From NCBI GenBank assembly GCA_030538605.1, contig JAUNTQ010000012.1, positions 1 to 52,787 of the forward strand: DNA of 52,787 nt. The letters are read 5' to 3'. This document shows, piece after piece, positions 8,430 through 18,024 of the stretch (the first letter of the stretch is position 1; each line of letters begins with the position of its first letter). The DNA comes from Pseudomonadota bacterium. GTDB taxonomy: Bacteria; Pseudomonadota; Gammaproteobacteria; Burkholderiales; Burkholderiaceae_C. The notes under the pieces were generated by a model that saw only the letters and a list, made by a program, of their open reading frames with translations, did no database searches and had not been told where the DNA came from. The translations under genes and the position numbers were made by a program.

Positions 8430-9470
8430 TCAGCCGGTGCCACGTCGGGCCTGGCCTCCGCCGGCTCGAAACTGCGCTGGCGTCATGCCCGAGCGCTTCT
8501 TGAATGATCGAACGAAGTTCGATGGTGTCGAGTAGCCCAGCGCGTGGCTGATGTCGCCGATGCTCATGCCGCCAGCATTCAGCAGCATGTCTTCGGCCCG
8601 GGCCTGCCGCACTTGCTGCGCCATCTCGCCAAAGCGCGCGTTTTCTTGCGCCAGGCGGCGCGAAAGGGTCTTGCCCGAAATGTGCAGCAGCGCCGCCGTT
8701 TCTTCCTGACCCAGCAGTTGCTCGCCCACGGTGGTGAGCACATGGCGCACCCAGTCCGAGAGCGAGCGCTCGCGCGCCAGCTCGGCCAGCAGATCGCGTG
8801 CCTGCCGGGCCGCGTCGCGCAAGGCCTTCTCGTCGGCCATGGGCAAGGGGCGCTTGGCGACTTCAGCAGGCATGCGCATGCGCACGGCCGGGGTTGTGCC
8901 GCTGCCAAAGCTGACCCGGGGGCTGCGCAGCTCGCGGTAGCGCGCCGCGTGCGCGGGGGCGGGCCACGAGAACGCGATCTCGTAGTGCAGCGCCCGCGCC
9001 TGCAGCAGAAACAGCCACTGCCGATGCGATGACACGGCCACGGTTTCCAGGGCGATGACGCCGATCTCGTAGGGCAAGGGGCGCGCCAGGCCCAGCTCGA
9101 TCACGAAGGCGTGCGGCTCGTCGCGGCAGTGCATGCGGATGGCCGGCGAGATGAGCGGCATGTAGGGTGCCAGCGCGCGCAGCCCTTCGCGCAGGGTGGG
9201 CGCGCTGAGCAGCAGCCGCGATGCGACGTGGTCGGGGCCGGCCTGCGTGATCAGCCCGCGCACGAAGCCGAGGTCGGTGCGCTTGGTGCCTTTGACGATT
9301 TCCTGCATCGCGGCGAGCGCGGCGGGGATCGGGATGCGGTCCCAGTCCAGCATCTGGCGGCTCACGCCCGCGCGGCGCAGCGCCGCCGTGCAGGCCAAGC
9401 CTTCGTGCTCAAGGTGCCGCACCAGCGCCGCAAGGTGCCGGGGGCTGACGGAGTCGATGAAGGTAGGCAT
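8430..9470 (-). CDS. AraC-family transcriptional regulator
   Basis: A 346-aa regulator in two parts. Residues about 1-200 form an 'arabinose-binding-like' domain of the PF12625 type, with HLEHEGLACTAALRRAGVS near the start. The C-terminal 90 residues are a double helix-turn-helix AraC DNA-binding domain: TAALLHISGKTLSRRL, then ISHALGYSTPSNFVRSFKKRSGMTP. ATG 9470 (MPTFIDSVS) is chosen; the longer frame to 9878 overlaps the divergent gene and is a shadow. It is divergent from the dipeptidase-fold fusion across about 135 bp, so it probably controls that gene and the M24 gene after it. The ligand is unknown. Confidence 0.88.
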   Translation of the reverse strand: MPTFIDSVSPRHLAALVRHLEHEGLACTAALRRAGVSRQMLDWDRIPIPAALAAMQEIVKGTKRTDLGFVRGLITQAGPDHVASRLLLSAPTLREGLRALAPYMPLISPAIRMHCRDEPHAFVIELGLARPLPYEIGVIALETVAVSSHRQWLFLLQARALHYEIAFSWPAPAHAARYRELRSPRVSFGSGTTPAVRMRMPAEVAKRPLPMADEKALRDAARQARDLLAELARERSLSDWVRHVLTTVGEQLLGQEETAALLHISGKTLSRRLAQENARFGEMAQQVRQARAEDMLLNAGGMSIGDISHALGYSTPSNFVRSFKKRSGMTPAQFRAGGGQARRGTG

Positions 9471-9605
9471 GCGACAACGATTGTCCAAAGATGAATGCCG
9501 CCTGTCCATGCATGAATACGGCAAGCCATGCACCCCACCAGACAATTTGGCGCATGCGGCGCTCGTTGGGTGCCATTTCATTCCACTCACCGGGGCACAC
9601 GAGAC

Positions 9606-10988
9606 ATGGCTTCCACACTCACGGTGCGCATTCCGCACACGCTGCCGCGCGATGAGGCTGCGCAGCGCATTCAGGCGGGGATCCCGCAAGTGGTCATCCC
9701 CGGTGGCGGCAGCATCACGGCCCAATGGCAGGGGGCCAGCGCCGTCACGATGACGATGAAGGCCATGGGGCAGAAGCTCGCGATCGACCTGCAGGTGCAG
9801 GACGCCGCCGTCGAAACCAGGGTGGCCGTGCCCCTGATGCTCATGGCGATGAAAGGTGCCATCGAGGGCTTCGTGCAAAAAAGCGTGGCGCAGATGCTGG
9901 CCGGCGCGCCGGTGTCGCCCGCCCCGGCATCACAACCAGCATCACCGCCAGCGCCCGAAGCGCACCGCCCGGCACTGGCGCTGCCCGCGCAGGTGCGCGC
10001 CCTGCACGACAGCGCCATCGTCATCGACGCGGTGTGCCCGCTGGCCAGCGAGGGGCAGCATCTGGAGCGGTGCCGCCAGGGCGGCGTGACGGTGGTCACG
10101 CCCACCCTCGCCGTCGGGCCGGACGATGCCGTGGCCACGCTGAAAAAGCTGGGCTTCTGGCATGCCTTGCTGGCATCGCGGCCCGACCTGATGGCCATCC
10201 GCACGGCGGCCGACGTTCGCGCGGCCAAGGCCACGCAGCGCCTGGGCATTCTGCTGGCGTTTCAGGGCGGCGACGCCATTGAAGACGATGTGGACCTGAT
10301 CGACGCCTACAAGGGCCTGGGCGTCGGCATCATCCAGCTCACCTACAACGTGCAGAACCGCATTGGCTGTGGCTGCGAGGTGGACAGCGACAGCGGCCTG
10401 ACGCCGTTTGGCCGCGAAGTGGTGGCGCGCATGAACGCGGCGCGCGTCATCGTGGACTGCTCGCACACGGGCTACCGCACCACGCTGGATGCCATCGCCG
10501 CCTCCACCGCACCGGTCATCTTCAGCCACGCCAACCCGCAGGGCGTGCACCCCATTCGCCGCAACATCCGGGACGAGCAGATCCAGGCCGCCGCCGCCAC
10601 CGGCGGCGTGATCGGCGTGGCGGGCTACCCGCCCTTCGTGTCCCGCCACGCCAGGCCCAGCCTGAATGCGCTGATCGACCACATCACCTATGTGGCCGAC
10701 CTGGTGGGCGTGGCCCACGTCGGGCTGGGCCTGGACTACTTCACCGGCCAGCACGGCATCATGCCGCTGGCCGAGGCGCAAGCCACTTACGACTTCATGC
10801 TGCAGGCCGGCCTCTGGAGCGCCGACAACTACGGCCCGCCGCCTTACGTCTACCCCCAGGGCATCGAAACGCTCGACACGCTGGCCCACCTGACGGCGGG
10901 CCTCAAGCAGCGCGGCTTTGCCGACGGCGAGGTGACCCAGATCCTCGGCGGCAACTGGCTGCGCGTGTTCGAGGCGGTGTGGGGCTGA
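9606..10988 (+). CDS. PHA-granule-domain / M19 dipeptidase-fold fusion
   Basis: A 460-aa protein. Residues about 1-95 (TLTVRIPHTLPRDEAAQRI to about QKSVAQML) resemble the small PHA-granule-associated family PF09650. An Ala/Pro-rich linker leads to a membrane-dipeptidase (M19) TIM barrel from about residue 130. Retained M19 landmarks are DCSH, VIFSHANP, RRNIRD and VGLGLDY. The first metal motif (usually HxD in DGHNDLP) reads VIDAVCPL, and the bridging Glu (usually in EGG) reads AFQGG. The binuclear zinc centre is therefore probably altered or absent, and dipeptidase activity should not be assumed. ATG 9606 fits; an upstream in-frame start at 9528 adds unrelated sequence. The M24 gene follows 25 bp later, and the AraC-type regulator is divergent. 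Confidence 0.8.
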   Translation: MASTLTVRIPHTLPRDEAAQRIQAGIPQVVIPGGGSITAQWQGASAVTMTMKAMGQKLAIDLQVQDAAVETRVAVPLMLMAMKGAIEGFVQKSVAQMLAGAPVSPAPASQPASPPAPEAHRPALALPAQVRALHDSAIVIDAVCPLASEGQHLERCRQGGVTVVTPTLAVGPDDAVATLKKLGFWHALLASRPDLMAIRTAADVRAAKATQRLGILLAFQGGDAIEDDVDLIDAYKGLGVGIIQLTYNVQNRIGCGCEVDSDSGLTPFGREVVARMNAARVIVDCSHTGYRTTLDAIAASTAPVIFSHANPQGVHPIRRNIRDEQIQAAAATGGVIGVAGYPPFVSRHARPSLNALIDHITYVADLVGVAHVGLGLDYFTGQHGIMPLAEAQATYDFMLQAGLWSADNYGPPPYVYPQGIETLDTLAHLTAGLKQRGFADGEVTQILGGNWLRVFEAVWG

Positions 10989-11013
10989 TGCCCATCTGAT
11001 TCAAGCGCTCACA

Positions 11014-12255
11014 ATGAAACACCACTTTCCTCCCGCGCAGGTGACCGAGTTCAGGCGTCGCCACGATGCTCTGGTGCAGGCGATTCGCCAGGCCGGCCTG
11101 GGCCATTTCGTCGCCACCGGCACCGACAACATCTTCTACCTCACCGGTGCCACCTTCGAGCCGCTGGAGCGCCCCTTCTTCCTCATCATCGGTGCCGACG
11201 GCTCGCGCCGCATGCTCGTGCCCGCGCTGGAAGCCGGGCACATGGGCAAGGCCTGGGGCATTGAGCCAACCGACGTGCTCAGCTACCGCGAGTTTCCCGC
11301 GCCAGCGGGGCAGGGCTGGGCCGAAGCCCTGCTCAACACCCCGTTGGCCTCGGCAGCCTTCGGGTTTGACGAGGGCGCGCCGTGGAGCGTGGCCCGGGTG
11401 CTGAGCCAGGCGGGTGGCCGCGCGACGGATGTGGTTGAGGCGCAGCGCATGGTCAAGTCCGAATGGGAGCTTGCGCAGATCGAGCGCGCGGCGCGCTACG
11501 CCGACTGGGGCGTGCGCGAGATTCTGCGCAAGGCCTGGAACGGCGCGCACGCCGCCGAAACCTACATGCCCACCCAGGCGCTGCAGCGCAAGATCATCCG
11601 CGAGGTGCCGGACTGGGACGCGCTGGCCACCAAGGTCATCGCCGCCGCCTGGCCTGCGCCCCTCAGCGCCGAGCCGCACTCGGTGCCCCGCATGACCGAC
11701 CGCCTGCGCGCCGGGCCGCACGTGGCGATGGTGCTCACGCGCGTCAACGGCTACGCGGCGGAAAGCGAGCGCACCTTCTTCACGCAAACGCCCACGCCGC
11801 GCGAACGCGAGCGCTTCGCCACCCTGGCGCGGGCGCGCCAGATCGCCTTCGACATGGTGCGCCCCGGCGTCGAATGCGCCGCCATCGACGCGGCGGTGAA
11901 CCGCTTTCTGCAAGGTGCCGGCTTTGCCGACTTTCAGACCCGCCTGCACCGCTGCGGCCACGGCTTCGGGCTGGGCAACCACGAAGCGCCGTGGATCGCC
12001 GAAGGCAGCGGCCACGTGCTGCGGCCAAACATGGTCATCTCCATCGAGCCGGGCCTGTACGAGCCAGGCGTGGGCGGCTACCGGCACAGCGACACGGTGG
12101 TGGTCACCGCAGACGGCTACCGCTGTCTCACCCATGCGCCCGCCGACATCGCGTCGCTGACCTTGACGCGCACCACGCTGCGCCACCGGGTCAACCACTG
12201 GGCGGTGGGCCGGGCGCTGGGGCTGGGGCCAGCGCGATCCAGGGGGTCTGGGTAG
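11014..12255 (+). CDS. M24 (pita-bread) family protein, creatinase-like
   Basis: A 413-aa protein with the creatinase N-terminal domain (residues about 1-150) and an M24 catalytic domain. The family His motif HGFGLGNHEAP and ISIEPGLYEPG are present. Other metal ligands of aminopeptidase P/Met aminopeptidase are changed: the first Asp strand reads LTRVNGYAAESERTFF (first Asp absent, second Asp replaced by Glu), and the last Glu motif reads YRHSDTVVV instead of R.EDT. Such losses are known in creatinase, a metal-free hydrolase with this fold. A C-N hydrolase on a small non-peptide substrate is therefore as likely as a peptidase. Cotranscribed with the fusion upstream. Confidence 0.82.
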   Translation: MKHHFPPAQVTEFRRRHDALVQAIRQAGLGHFVATGTDNIFYLTGATFEPLERPFFLIIGADGSRRMLVPALEAGHMGKAWGIEPTDVLSYREFPAPAGQGWAEALLNTPLASAAFGFDEGAPWSVARVLSQAGGRATDVVEAQRMVKSEWELAQIERAARYADWGVREILRKAWNGAHAAETYMPTQALQRKIIREVPDWDALATKVIAAAWPAPLSAEPHSVPRMTDRLRAGPHVAMVLTRVNGYAAESERTFFTQTPTPRERERFATLARARQIAFDMVRPGVECAAIDAAVNRFLQGAGFADFQTRLHRCGHGFGLGNHEAPWIAEGSGHVLRPNMVISIEPGLYEPGVGGYRHSDTVVVTADGYRCLTHAPADIASLTLTRTTLRHRVNHWAVGRALGLGPARSRGSG

Positions 12256-12261
12256 CCCGCG

Positions 12262-12648
12262 TCAAGGCAGCTTGTGAAGCGCGCAGAGCTTGTTGCCGTC
12301 AGGGTCGCGCACGTAAGCCAGGTAGAGCGAACCGCCTGGCGTTTCGCGCTGGCCCGGCGGGTTCTCGCAGGTGGTTCCGCCATGGCCCAGCGCAGCCGCG
12401 TGGAAGGCATGGACTTGCTCGGGGCTGTCCATCAGAAAGCCCACCGTCCCGCCGTTGGCAGGTGTGGCCGGTTGTCCGTTCAGCGGCGTGGCAATCCCCA
12501 GCATGCCCCCTTTGTGCCGGTAAAAAATGCGCGGCGAATGCAAGTCCACATCCACGCCGGGGGCCACGCCGATGACCGATAACACGGCGTCGTAGAACGT
12601 CCTGGAGCGCTCAAGGTCGTTGCTTCCAAGGATGACGTGACTGAACAT
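12262..12648 (-). CDS. VOC-family (glyoxalase-like) protein
   Basis: A 128-aa vicinal-oxygen-chelate protein with beta-alpha-beta-beta-beta modules: FSHVILGSNDLERSRTFYDAVL at the N-terminus and YVRDPDGNKLCALHK at the end. These small proteins are dimeric metalloenzymes or binding proteins; the substrate is not evident. It is convergent with the M24 gene (6 bp apart). tRNA-Pro lies upstream in the same direction with a terminator between. Confidence 0.88.
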   Translation of the reverse strand: MFSHVILGSNDLERSRTFYDAVLSVIGVAPGVDVDLHSPRIFYRHKGGMLGIATPLNGQPATPANGGTVGFLMDSPEQVHAFHAAALGHGGTTCENPPGQRETPGGSLYLAYVRDPDGNKLCALHKLP

Positions 12649-12683
12649 GGTTTCCTCTCAGGCGGTTGGTTGACGATGGGCCA

Positions 12684-12722
12684 GAAAAAAGCCCGCGCTC
12701 CGGTGAAGGGGCGCGGGCTTTG
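12684..12722 (-). terminator. Terminator after tRNA-Pro
   Basis: Read leftward, an AAAGCCCGCGCCCC / GAGCGCGGGCTTT hairpin ends in TTTTTT. It lies about 22 nt past the 3' end of tRNA-Pro. Confidence 0.85.
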
Positions 12723-12743
12723 AAGCCGTTGGCTTTTTTGTTT

Positions 12744-12820
12744 TGGTCGGAGCGGCGGGATTCGAACTCGCGACCCTCTGCTCCCAAAGCAGATGCGCTA
12801 CCAGGCTGCGCTACGCTCCG
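12744..12820 (-). tRNA. tRNA-Pro (anticodon TGG)
   Basis: 77-nt leftward cloverleaf with encoded CCA. Acceptor CGGAGCG pairs with CGCTCCG. Anticodon stem TCTGC/GCAGA encloses TTTGGGA, giving TGG. The T-arm contains GAGTTCGAATC. Confidence 0.95.
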
Positions 12821-12857
12821 ACGAAAGCGCGCATTCTACCTTGTGCGCGGTGCCCCA

Positions 12858-13553
12858 TCAGCGGTTCTGGTACTGCGTCTTGCCGAAGAGCACTTCTTTT
12901 TCGGCGTCGGTGTGCACGGGCTGGCGCAGGTGGGCGAGCACCTGCACGCCGCGTTGTACGGCGGGGCGTGCGCCGATGCGGTCGAACCAGTTTTTCAGCG
13001 CGGGGTAGTGGGCCCAGTCGATGCCCTGGTTCTGCCAGCTGCGCAGCCAGGGGTAGATGGCGATGTCGGCGATGCTGTAGTCGGGCCCGGCGATGTAGGC
13101 ACCGGTGCGTTCGATCTGCTGGTTCATCACGCCGTACAGGCGCGCGGCTTCGTTGGTGTAGCGGTCGATGGCGTAGGGCAGTTTTTCGGGCGCGTAGATG
13201 CGGAAATGGTGCGCCTGGCCCAGCATGGGGCCGACGCCGCCCATCTGGAACATGAGCCATTGCAGCGCGGCGTAACGGGCGCGTGGGTCTTGCGGCAGGA
13301 ATTGCCCGGTTTTCTCGGCCAGGTAAAGGAGGATGGCACCGGATTCGAACACCGAGATGGGCTGGCCGCCGGGGCCATCGCTGTCGGTGATGGCGGGGAT
13401 TTTGTTGTTGGGGCTGATGGCGAGAAAGTCGGGCTGGAACTGCTGGCCTTTGCCGATGTCGACGGCGTGGGCCTGGTAGGGCAGGCTGCATTCCTCCAGC
13501 ATGATGTGGACTTTGTGGCCGTTGGGTGTGGCCCAGGAATAGACGTCGATCAT
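12858..13553 (-). CDS. Glutathione S-transferase, nu-class (YfcG/YghU-like)
   Basis: A 231-aa protein with a thioredoxin-like N-terminal domain (MIDVYSWATPNGHKVHIMLEE, then NNKIPAI and FESGAILLYLAEK for glutathione binding) and an all-helical C-terminal domain (YSIADIAIYPWLRSW). The TPNGxKVxIxLEE start is typical of the disulfide-bond reductase-type GSTs YfcG and YghU, which bind two glutathiones and have high disulfide reductase activity. ATG 13553 is chosen; the longer frame runs into repeat DNA. A separate unit from the ACAD gene, with repeats between. Confidence 0.9.
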   Translation of the reverse strand: MIDVYSWATPNGHKVHIMLEECSLPYQAHAVDIGKGQQFQPDFLAISPNNKIPAITDSDGPGGQPISVFESGAILLYLAEKTGQFLPQDPRARYAALQWLMFQMGGVGPMLGQAHHFRIYAPEKLPYAIDRYTNEAARLYGVMNQQIERTGAYIAGPDYSIADIAIYPWLRSWQNQGIDWAHYPALKNWFDRIGARPAVQRGVQVLAHLRQPVHTDAEKEVLFGKTQYQNR

Positions 13554-13600
13554 GGGGGCGCTCCTTGGTGTGCGGCGGACAAGGCCGGGGGCTTTGATGG

Positions 13601-13690
13601 TAAGCGCGAGGAAAACCCAACGCGAAGGACGCGAAAGAAACAGCCTGGTTTCGGGTTGTTTTGTGCGTCCTTCGCACTTGGCTGTTAGAT
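13601..13690. repeat. 'CGCGAAGGACGCGAA' repeat, copy 1
   Basis: Intergenic stretch with CGCGAAGGACGCGAAAG and its complement-like GTGCGTCCTTCGCAC around a C/T-rich centre, giving hairpin potential. A related copy lies at about 20904-20999. It abuts the 76-bp palindrome B. Confidence 0.6.
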
Positions 13691-13701
13691 GATATAAAGA
13701 T

Positions 13702-13777
13702 AGCTGCTTGCGCACGGTTTAAAACGATTTCAGATGCAAAACTATCTGAAACTGTTTTAAACCGTACGCAAGCAGCT
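13702..13777. repeat. 76-bp palindromic element, copy B
   Basis: Near-perfect 76-bp palindrome: AGCTGCTTGCGCACGG... and ...CCGTACGCAAGCAGCT, centre TTTCAGATG/ACTATCTGAAA. It sits 15 bp past the stop of the leftward acyl-CoA dehydrogenase gene, a position that suits a terminator. Confidence 0.88.
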
Positions 13778-13792
13778 ACTTTTTGTGCTTTC

Positions 13793-15055
<1,263 letters not shown>

Positions 15056-15065
15056 GGCTCCTTTG

Positions 15066-15120
15066 AAAATTTCTATTGAACAGGGCTAAAGCGGTTGACA
15101 AGCTTTCGCTGAAAGCTATG
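15066..15120. repeat. Degenerate dispersed repeat, copy 2
   Basis: Short element between the kinase and ACAD genes. Read leftward it has ATAGCTTTCAGCGAAAGC, then GCTTTAGCCCTG, resembling the element after metZ. It overlaps the kinase stop by a few bases. Divergent copy. Confidence 0.4.
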
Positions 15121-16195
15121 TTTTTTGTGCAAAGTGCCAGGCCATCTCGGCCATGGGGCGCGCGCCTGCGCCGCTGGCCTTGGCCTGCGCGCTGCTGGCG
15201 GTGCCGGCTTCGACGCGCTTGGCGATGCCTTGCAGGATGGCGGCGATGCGAAACAGGTTGTAGGCCATGTAGAAGTTCCAGTCGGGCGCGAGCTGCTCGG
15301 GGGTGGCGAAGCCGGTGCGCTCGCAGTAGCGGCGGATGTATTCGCCTTCGCTGGGGATGCCGAGGCTGGCGATGTCCACGCCGCCGATGCCGCGAAACGC
15401 GCCGGGCGGGATGTGCCAGGCCATGCAGTGGTAGCTGAAGTCGGCCAGCGGGTGGCCCAGGGTGGACAGCTCCCAGTCGAGCACGGCGAGCACGCGCGGC
15501 TCGGTGGGGTGAAAGACCATGTTGTCGAGCCGGTAGTCGCCGTGCACGATGCTGGTGAGGCTTTCGTCGCGCGCGCTGGCGGGCATGTGGGCGGGCAGCC
15601 AGTCGATCAGGCGGTCCATCTCGGCGATGGGCTGGGTGACGCTGGCCTGGTATTGCTTGCTCCAGCGGCCGATCTGGCGCTGGAAATAGTTGCCGGGCTT
15701 GCCGTAGTCGGCCAGCCCTTGCGATGCGAAATCGACCTTGTGCAGCGCGGCGATGACGCGGTTCATCTCGTCGTAGATGGCGGCGCGCTCGGCATTGGCC
15801 ATGCCGGGCAGGGTCTGGTCCCACAGCACGCGGCCTTGCACGAATTCCATGACGTAGAAGGCGCGGCCGATGACGGATTCGTCTTCGCACAGCACGTGCA
15901 TGCGCGCGACGGGCACGTCGGTGCCGTGCAGCCCGCGCATGACGGCAAACTCTCGCTCAATCGCGTGCGCCGAGGGCAGCAGCTTGGCCACGGGGCCGGG
16001 CTTGGCGCGCATGACGTAGCTCATGCCCGGGGTGATGAGCTTGTAGGTGGGGTTGGATTGGCCGCCCTTGAATTGCTCCACCGTGAGCGGGCCGCTGAAC
16101 CCCGGCAGGTGCTCGGCCAGCCAGCGGCTGAGCGCGTCGATGTCGAAAGCGTGGGCAGGCGCAACAGCGCGCGTGCCGGTGAAGGCGTCGGTCAT
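15116..16195 (-). CDS. APH-family kinase (acyl-CoA kinase-like phosphotransferase)
   Basis: A 359-aa aminoglycoside-phosphotransferase-fold kinase. Visible motifs are FKGGQSNPTYKL (glycine-rich loop), YVMRAKP (ATP lysine), SIVHGDYRLDNMVFH (catalytic HGD.R.DN) and VLAVLDWELSTLGHPLADFSY (metal Asp). This form, directly before an ACAD, matches the N-terminal kinase domain of ACAD10/11 and the LvaA kinase rather than antibiotic resistance enzymes. I start at ATG 16195; a GTG 9 bp upstream is also open. Probable role: phosphorylation of a hydroxyacyl-CoA for later dehydroxylation. Confidence 0.87.
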   Translation of the reverse strand: MTDAFTGTRAVAPAHAFDIDALSRWLAEHLPGFSGPLTVEQFKGGQSNPTYKLITPGMSYVMRAKPGPVAKLLPSAHAIEREFAVMRGLHGTDVPVARMHVLCEDESVIGRAFYVMEFVQGRVLWDQTLPGMANAERAAIYDEMNRVIAALHKVDFASQGLADYGKPGNYFQRQIGRWSKQYQASVTQPIAEMDRLIDWLPAHMPASARDESLTSIVHGDYRLDNMVFHPTEPRVLAVLDWELSTLGHPLADFSYHCMAWHIPPGAFRGIGGVDIASLGIPSEGEYIRRYCERTGFATPEQLAPDWNFYMAYNLFRIAAILQGIAKRVEAGTASSAQAKASGAGARPMAEMAWHFAQKT

Positions 16196-16311
16196 GTGAA
16201 GCACGGGAGTGAAAGGGGCGAGGCCGCAGGGCGACGGGGGGCACGGTGCGGGAGGTGGCGGGGGATGGCAAACCCCTTCGTGTCAGGGCCAACCCCACAA
16301 ATGTTCGGGTT

Positions 16312-16422
16312 GCCCGCTCCTTCCCCCGCTGGGGGAAGGCTGGGATGGGGGCTGACCACCTTCAACAAATCCAACGTGGTTGGCCCCCACCCCAACCCTC
16401 CCCCAGAGGGGGAGGGGGCAAG
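16312..16422. repeat. 'CTCCTTCCCCCGCTGGGGG' inverted repeat, copy 1
   Basis: About 110 bp between the Crp-type gene and the kinase. Left arm CTTCCCCCGCTGGGGGAAG plus GGGATGGGGGC, right arm GCCCCCACCCCAACCC plus CTCCCCCAGAGGGGGAG. Each arm is itself a small palindrome and the two arms are inverted copies. Related copies at 33757-33861 and near both ends of the right-edge duplication. Confidence 0.75.
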
Positions 16423-16427
16423 AGGCG

Positions 16428-17171
16428 TCAGCTTGCGGTTTCGGCAATGCGCAGCAGCGCATCGCGGTCGCACACCACCAGCCCTGCGGGCTCGATGCGG
16501 ATGATGCCCTCGCGCTCCATGGCTTTCAGCTCCTGGTTGACGCGCTGGCGCGATGCGCCCAGCAGCTGGGCCAGCTCTTCCTGCGCCAGTTGCAAGGTGA
16601 TGCGCACTTCGTCGTAGGACGACAGGCTGGGCACGCCGTAGCTGCGCACCAGGTGGCTGAGCTGCTTGGCCAGGCGTGCGCGCAGGGGCAGGGTGTTGAG
16701 GTCTTCCACCTGGCCGAACAGCAGGCGGATGCGCCGCGCTTGCAGCTTGAGCAGGGCTTCGTACAGTTCGCTGTGCTCGCGCAGGATTTTCTGGAAGTCG
16801 GCCCGTGCCACGCAGAGGATGGTGGTGTCGCCATGCGCATAGGCATCGTGCGTGCGGCGCTCGCCGTCGAGGATGGCCACGTCGCCGAACCAGATGCCGG
16901 GCTCGACGTAGGTGAGCGTGATCTGCTTGCCGGTGAGCGTGGTGGAGCTGACGCGCACCGCGCCCCGGGCGCAGGCGATCCACTGCTCGGCGGGTTCGCC
17001 CCTGGCGCAGATGAGTTCGCCGTCGGCGTAGCGTTTGACGTAGGCGCATCGAAGAATGTCGTGCCGCAGGGATGGGGAAAGGGAGGAAAACCAGCGACCG
17101 TTGTTGATCGCCTCTCGTTCTTCCATCGTAAGAATGGGGTCGTCCATGGTCTGTCTTTTGAGTGACTGCAT
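16428..17171 (-). CDS. Crp/Fnr-family transcriptional regulator
   Basis: A 247-aa regulator. The N-terminal cyclic-nucleotide-type beta-roll (ICARGEPAEQWIACARGAVRVSS, EPGIWFGDVAILDGERRTHDAYA) is followed by a long dimer helix and a winged helix-turn-helix (LAQEELAQLLGASRQRVNQELKAMEREGII). There are no FNR-type N-terminal cysteines, so an oxygen-sensing cluster is unlikely; the effector is unknown. Start 17171 or the internal MDDPIL 24 bp later are both possible. It sits between the hydratase and kinase genes in the same direction, so it may regulate this catabolic region. Confidence 0.88.
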   Translation of the reverse strand: MQSLKRQTMDDPILTMEEREAINNGRWFSSLSPSLRHDILRCAYVKRYADGELICARGEPAEQWIACARGAVRVSSTTLTGKQITLTYVEPGIWFGDVAILDGERRTHDAYAHGDTTILCVARADFQKILREHSELYEALLKLQARRIRLLFGQVEDLNTLPLRARLAKQLSHLVRSYGVPSLSSYDEVRITLQLAQEELAQLLGASRQRVNQELKAMEREGIIRIEPAGLVVCDRDALLRIAETAS

Positions 17172-17216
17172 TGGCTGCCATTGTCGCGCGAGGGACGGCG
17201 CGGCGCTGGCGGCGCT

Positions 17217-17996
17217 TTACTCGTATATGGGCTTTTGCCTGGCCAGAAAGGCGGCGATGCCGATGCCTGCGTTGGCGTGGTGCAGGTTGCGCACGAAGTG
17301 CTCGCGCTCCAGCGCGAGGTGCTGCGCGAGGCTGTTGGTGGGCGCTTCGCCCAGCAGCTCCTTGATGCTGGCCATGACGTTGGGCGCGCGCGTGGCGAGC
17401 TGGTCGGCCCATTGCATGGCGCTGGCGCTGGCCTGGCCGGCGTCGCACAGGCGCCCCACCACGCCCAGCTCGTGCAGGCGCTGCGCGCCGATGCGCTCGC
17501 CGCCCATGAGCAGCTCGGCCACGAGCTGGCGGGGCAGGGCGGCCGCAAGGCTCCAGCTGCCGCCGCCGTCGGGCGACAGCGCCACGCTGCTGTAGGCCAT
17601 GACGAAGACGGCGTTGCGCGCGGCCACGATCAGATCGCACGCTAGCGCGAGCGAAAAGCCCGCGCCTGCGGCCGGCCCTTCGACGGCGGCGATGACGGGC
17701 TTGGGGAAGGTGCGGATGGCTTCGACCCAGTTGTGCAGGCCGTCGATGCTTTGCGCCTGCACTTCGGGCGGCTTTTGCCGGTTGGCTTGCAGGCGTTGCA
17801 GGTTGCCGCCGGCGCAAAACACCTCGCCTTCGCCGCGCAGCACCACGCAGCGCACGTCGGGGTTGCCTTCGGCCACGTTCAGCGCTTCGACGCCGGCGGC
17901 ATACATCTCGGGGCCGAGGGCGTTGCGGTGCTCGGGGTTGTGGATGGTGAGCACCAGGGTGCGGCCTTCCACGGTGCTGCGCAGCTCGGCGGTCAT
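17217..17996 (-). CDS. Enoyl-CoA hydratase/isomerase (PaaG-like)
   Basis: A 259-aa crotonase-fold protein. The oxyanion-hole segments are CAGGNLQRL and AAGAGFSLALACDL. The second catalytic position reads SVALSPDGGGSWSLA, an Asp where classical hydratases have Glu, as in PaaG, the ring-1,2-epoxyphenylacetyl-CoA isomerase. The C-terminal LARQKPIYE is typical. It lies 28 bp after the 3-hydroxyacyl-CoA dehydrogenase gene, probably in one transcript. The ring-cleaving paa oxygenase genes are not in the window, so general or aromatic-derived acyl-CoA beta-oxidation is the safer role. Confidence 0.88.
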   Translation of the reverse strand: MTAELRSTVEGRTLVLTIHNPEHRNALGPEMYAAGVEALNVAEGNPDVRCVVLRGEGEVFCAGGNLQRLQANRQKPPEVQAQSIDGLHNWVEAIRTFPKPVIAAVEGPAAGAGFSLALACDLIVAARNAVFVMAYSSVALSPDGGGSWSLAAALPRQLVAELLMGGERIGAQRLHELGVVGRLCDAGQASASAMQWADQLATRAPNVMASIKELLGEAPTNSLAQHLALEREHFVRNLHHANAGIGIAAFLARQKPIYE

Positions 17997-18024
17997 GGCG
18001 GGGGTCTTTCTTGGTGTACCAGGG

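Noticed and set aside
9471..9605. Specific AraC operator in the divergent gap
   Set aside because: Several weak GCATGC and short inverted matches can be drawn, but none is clearly better than chance.
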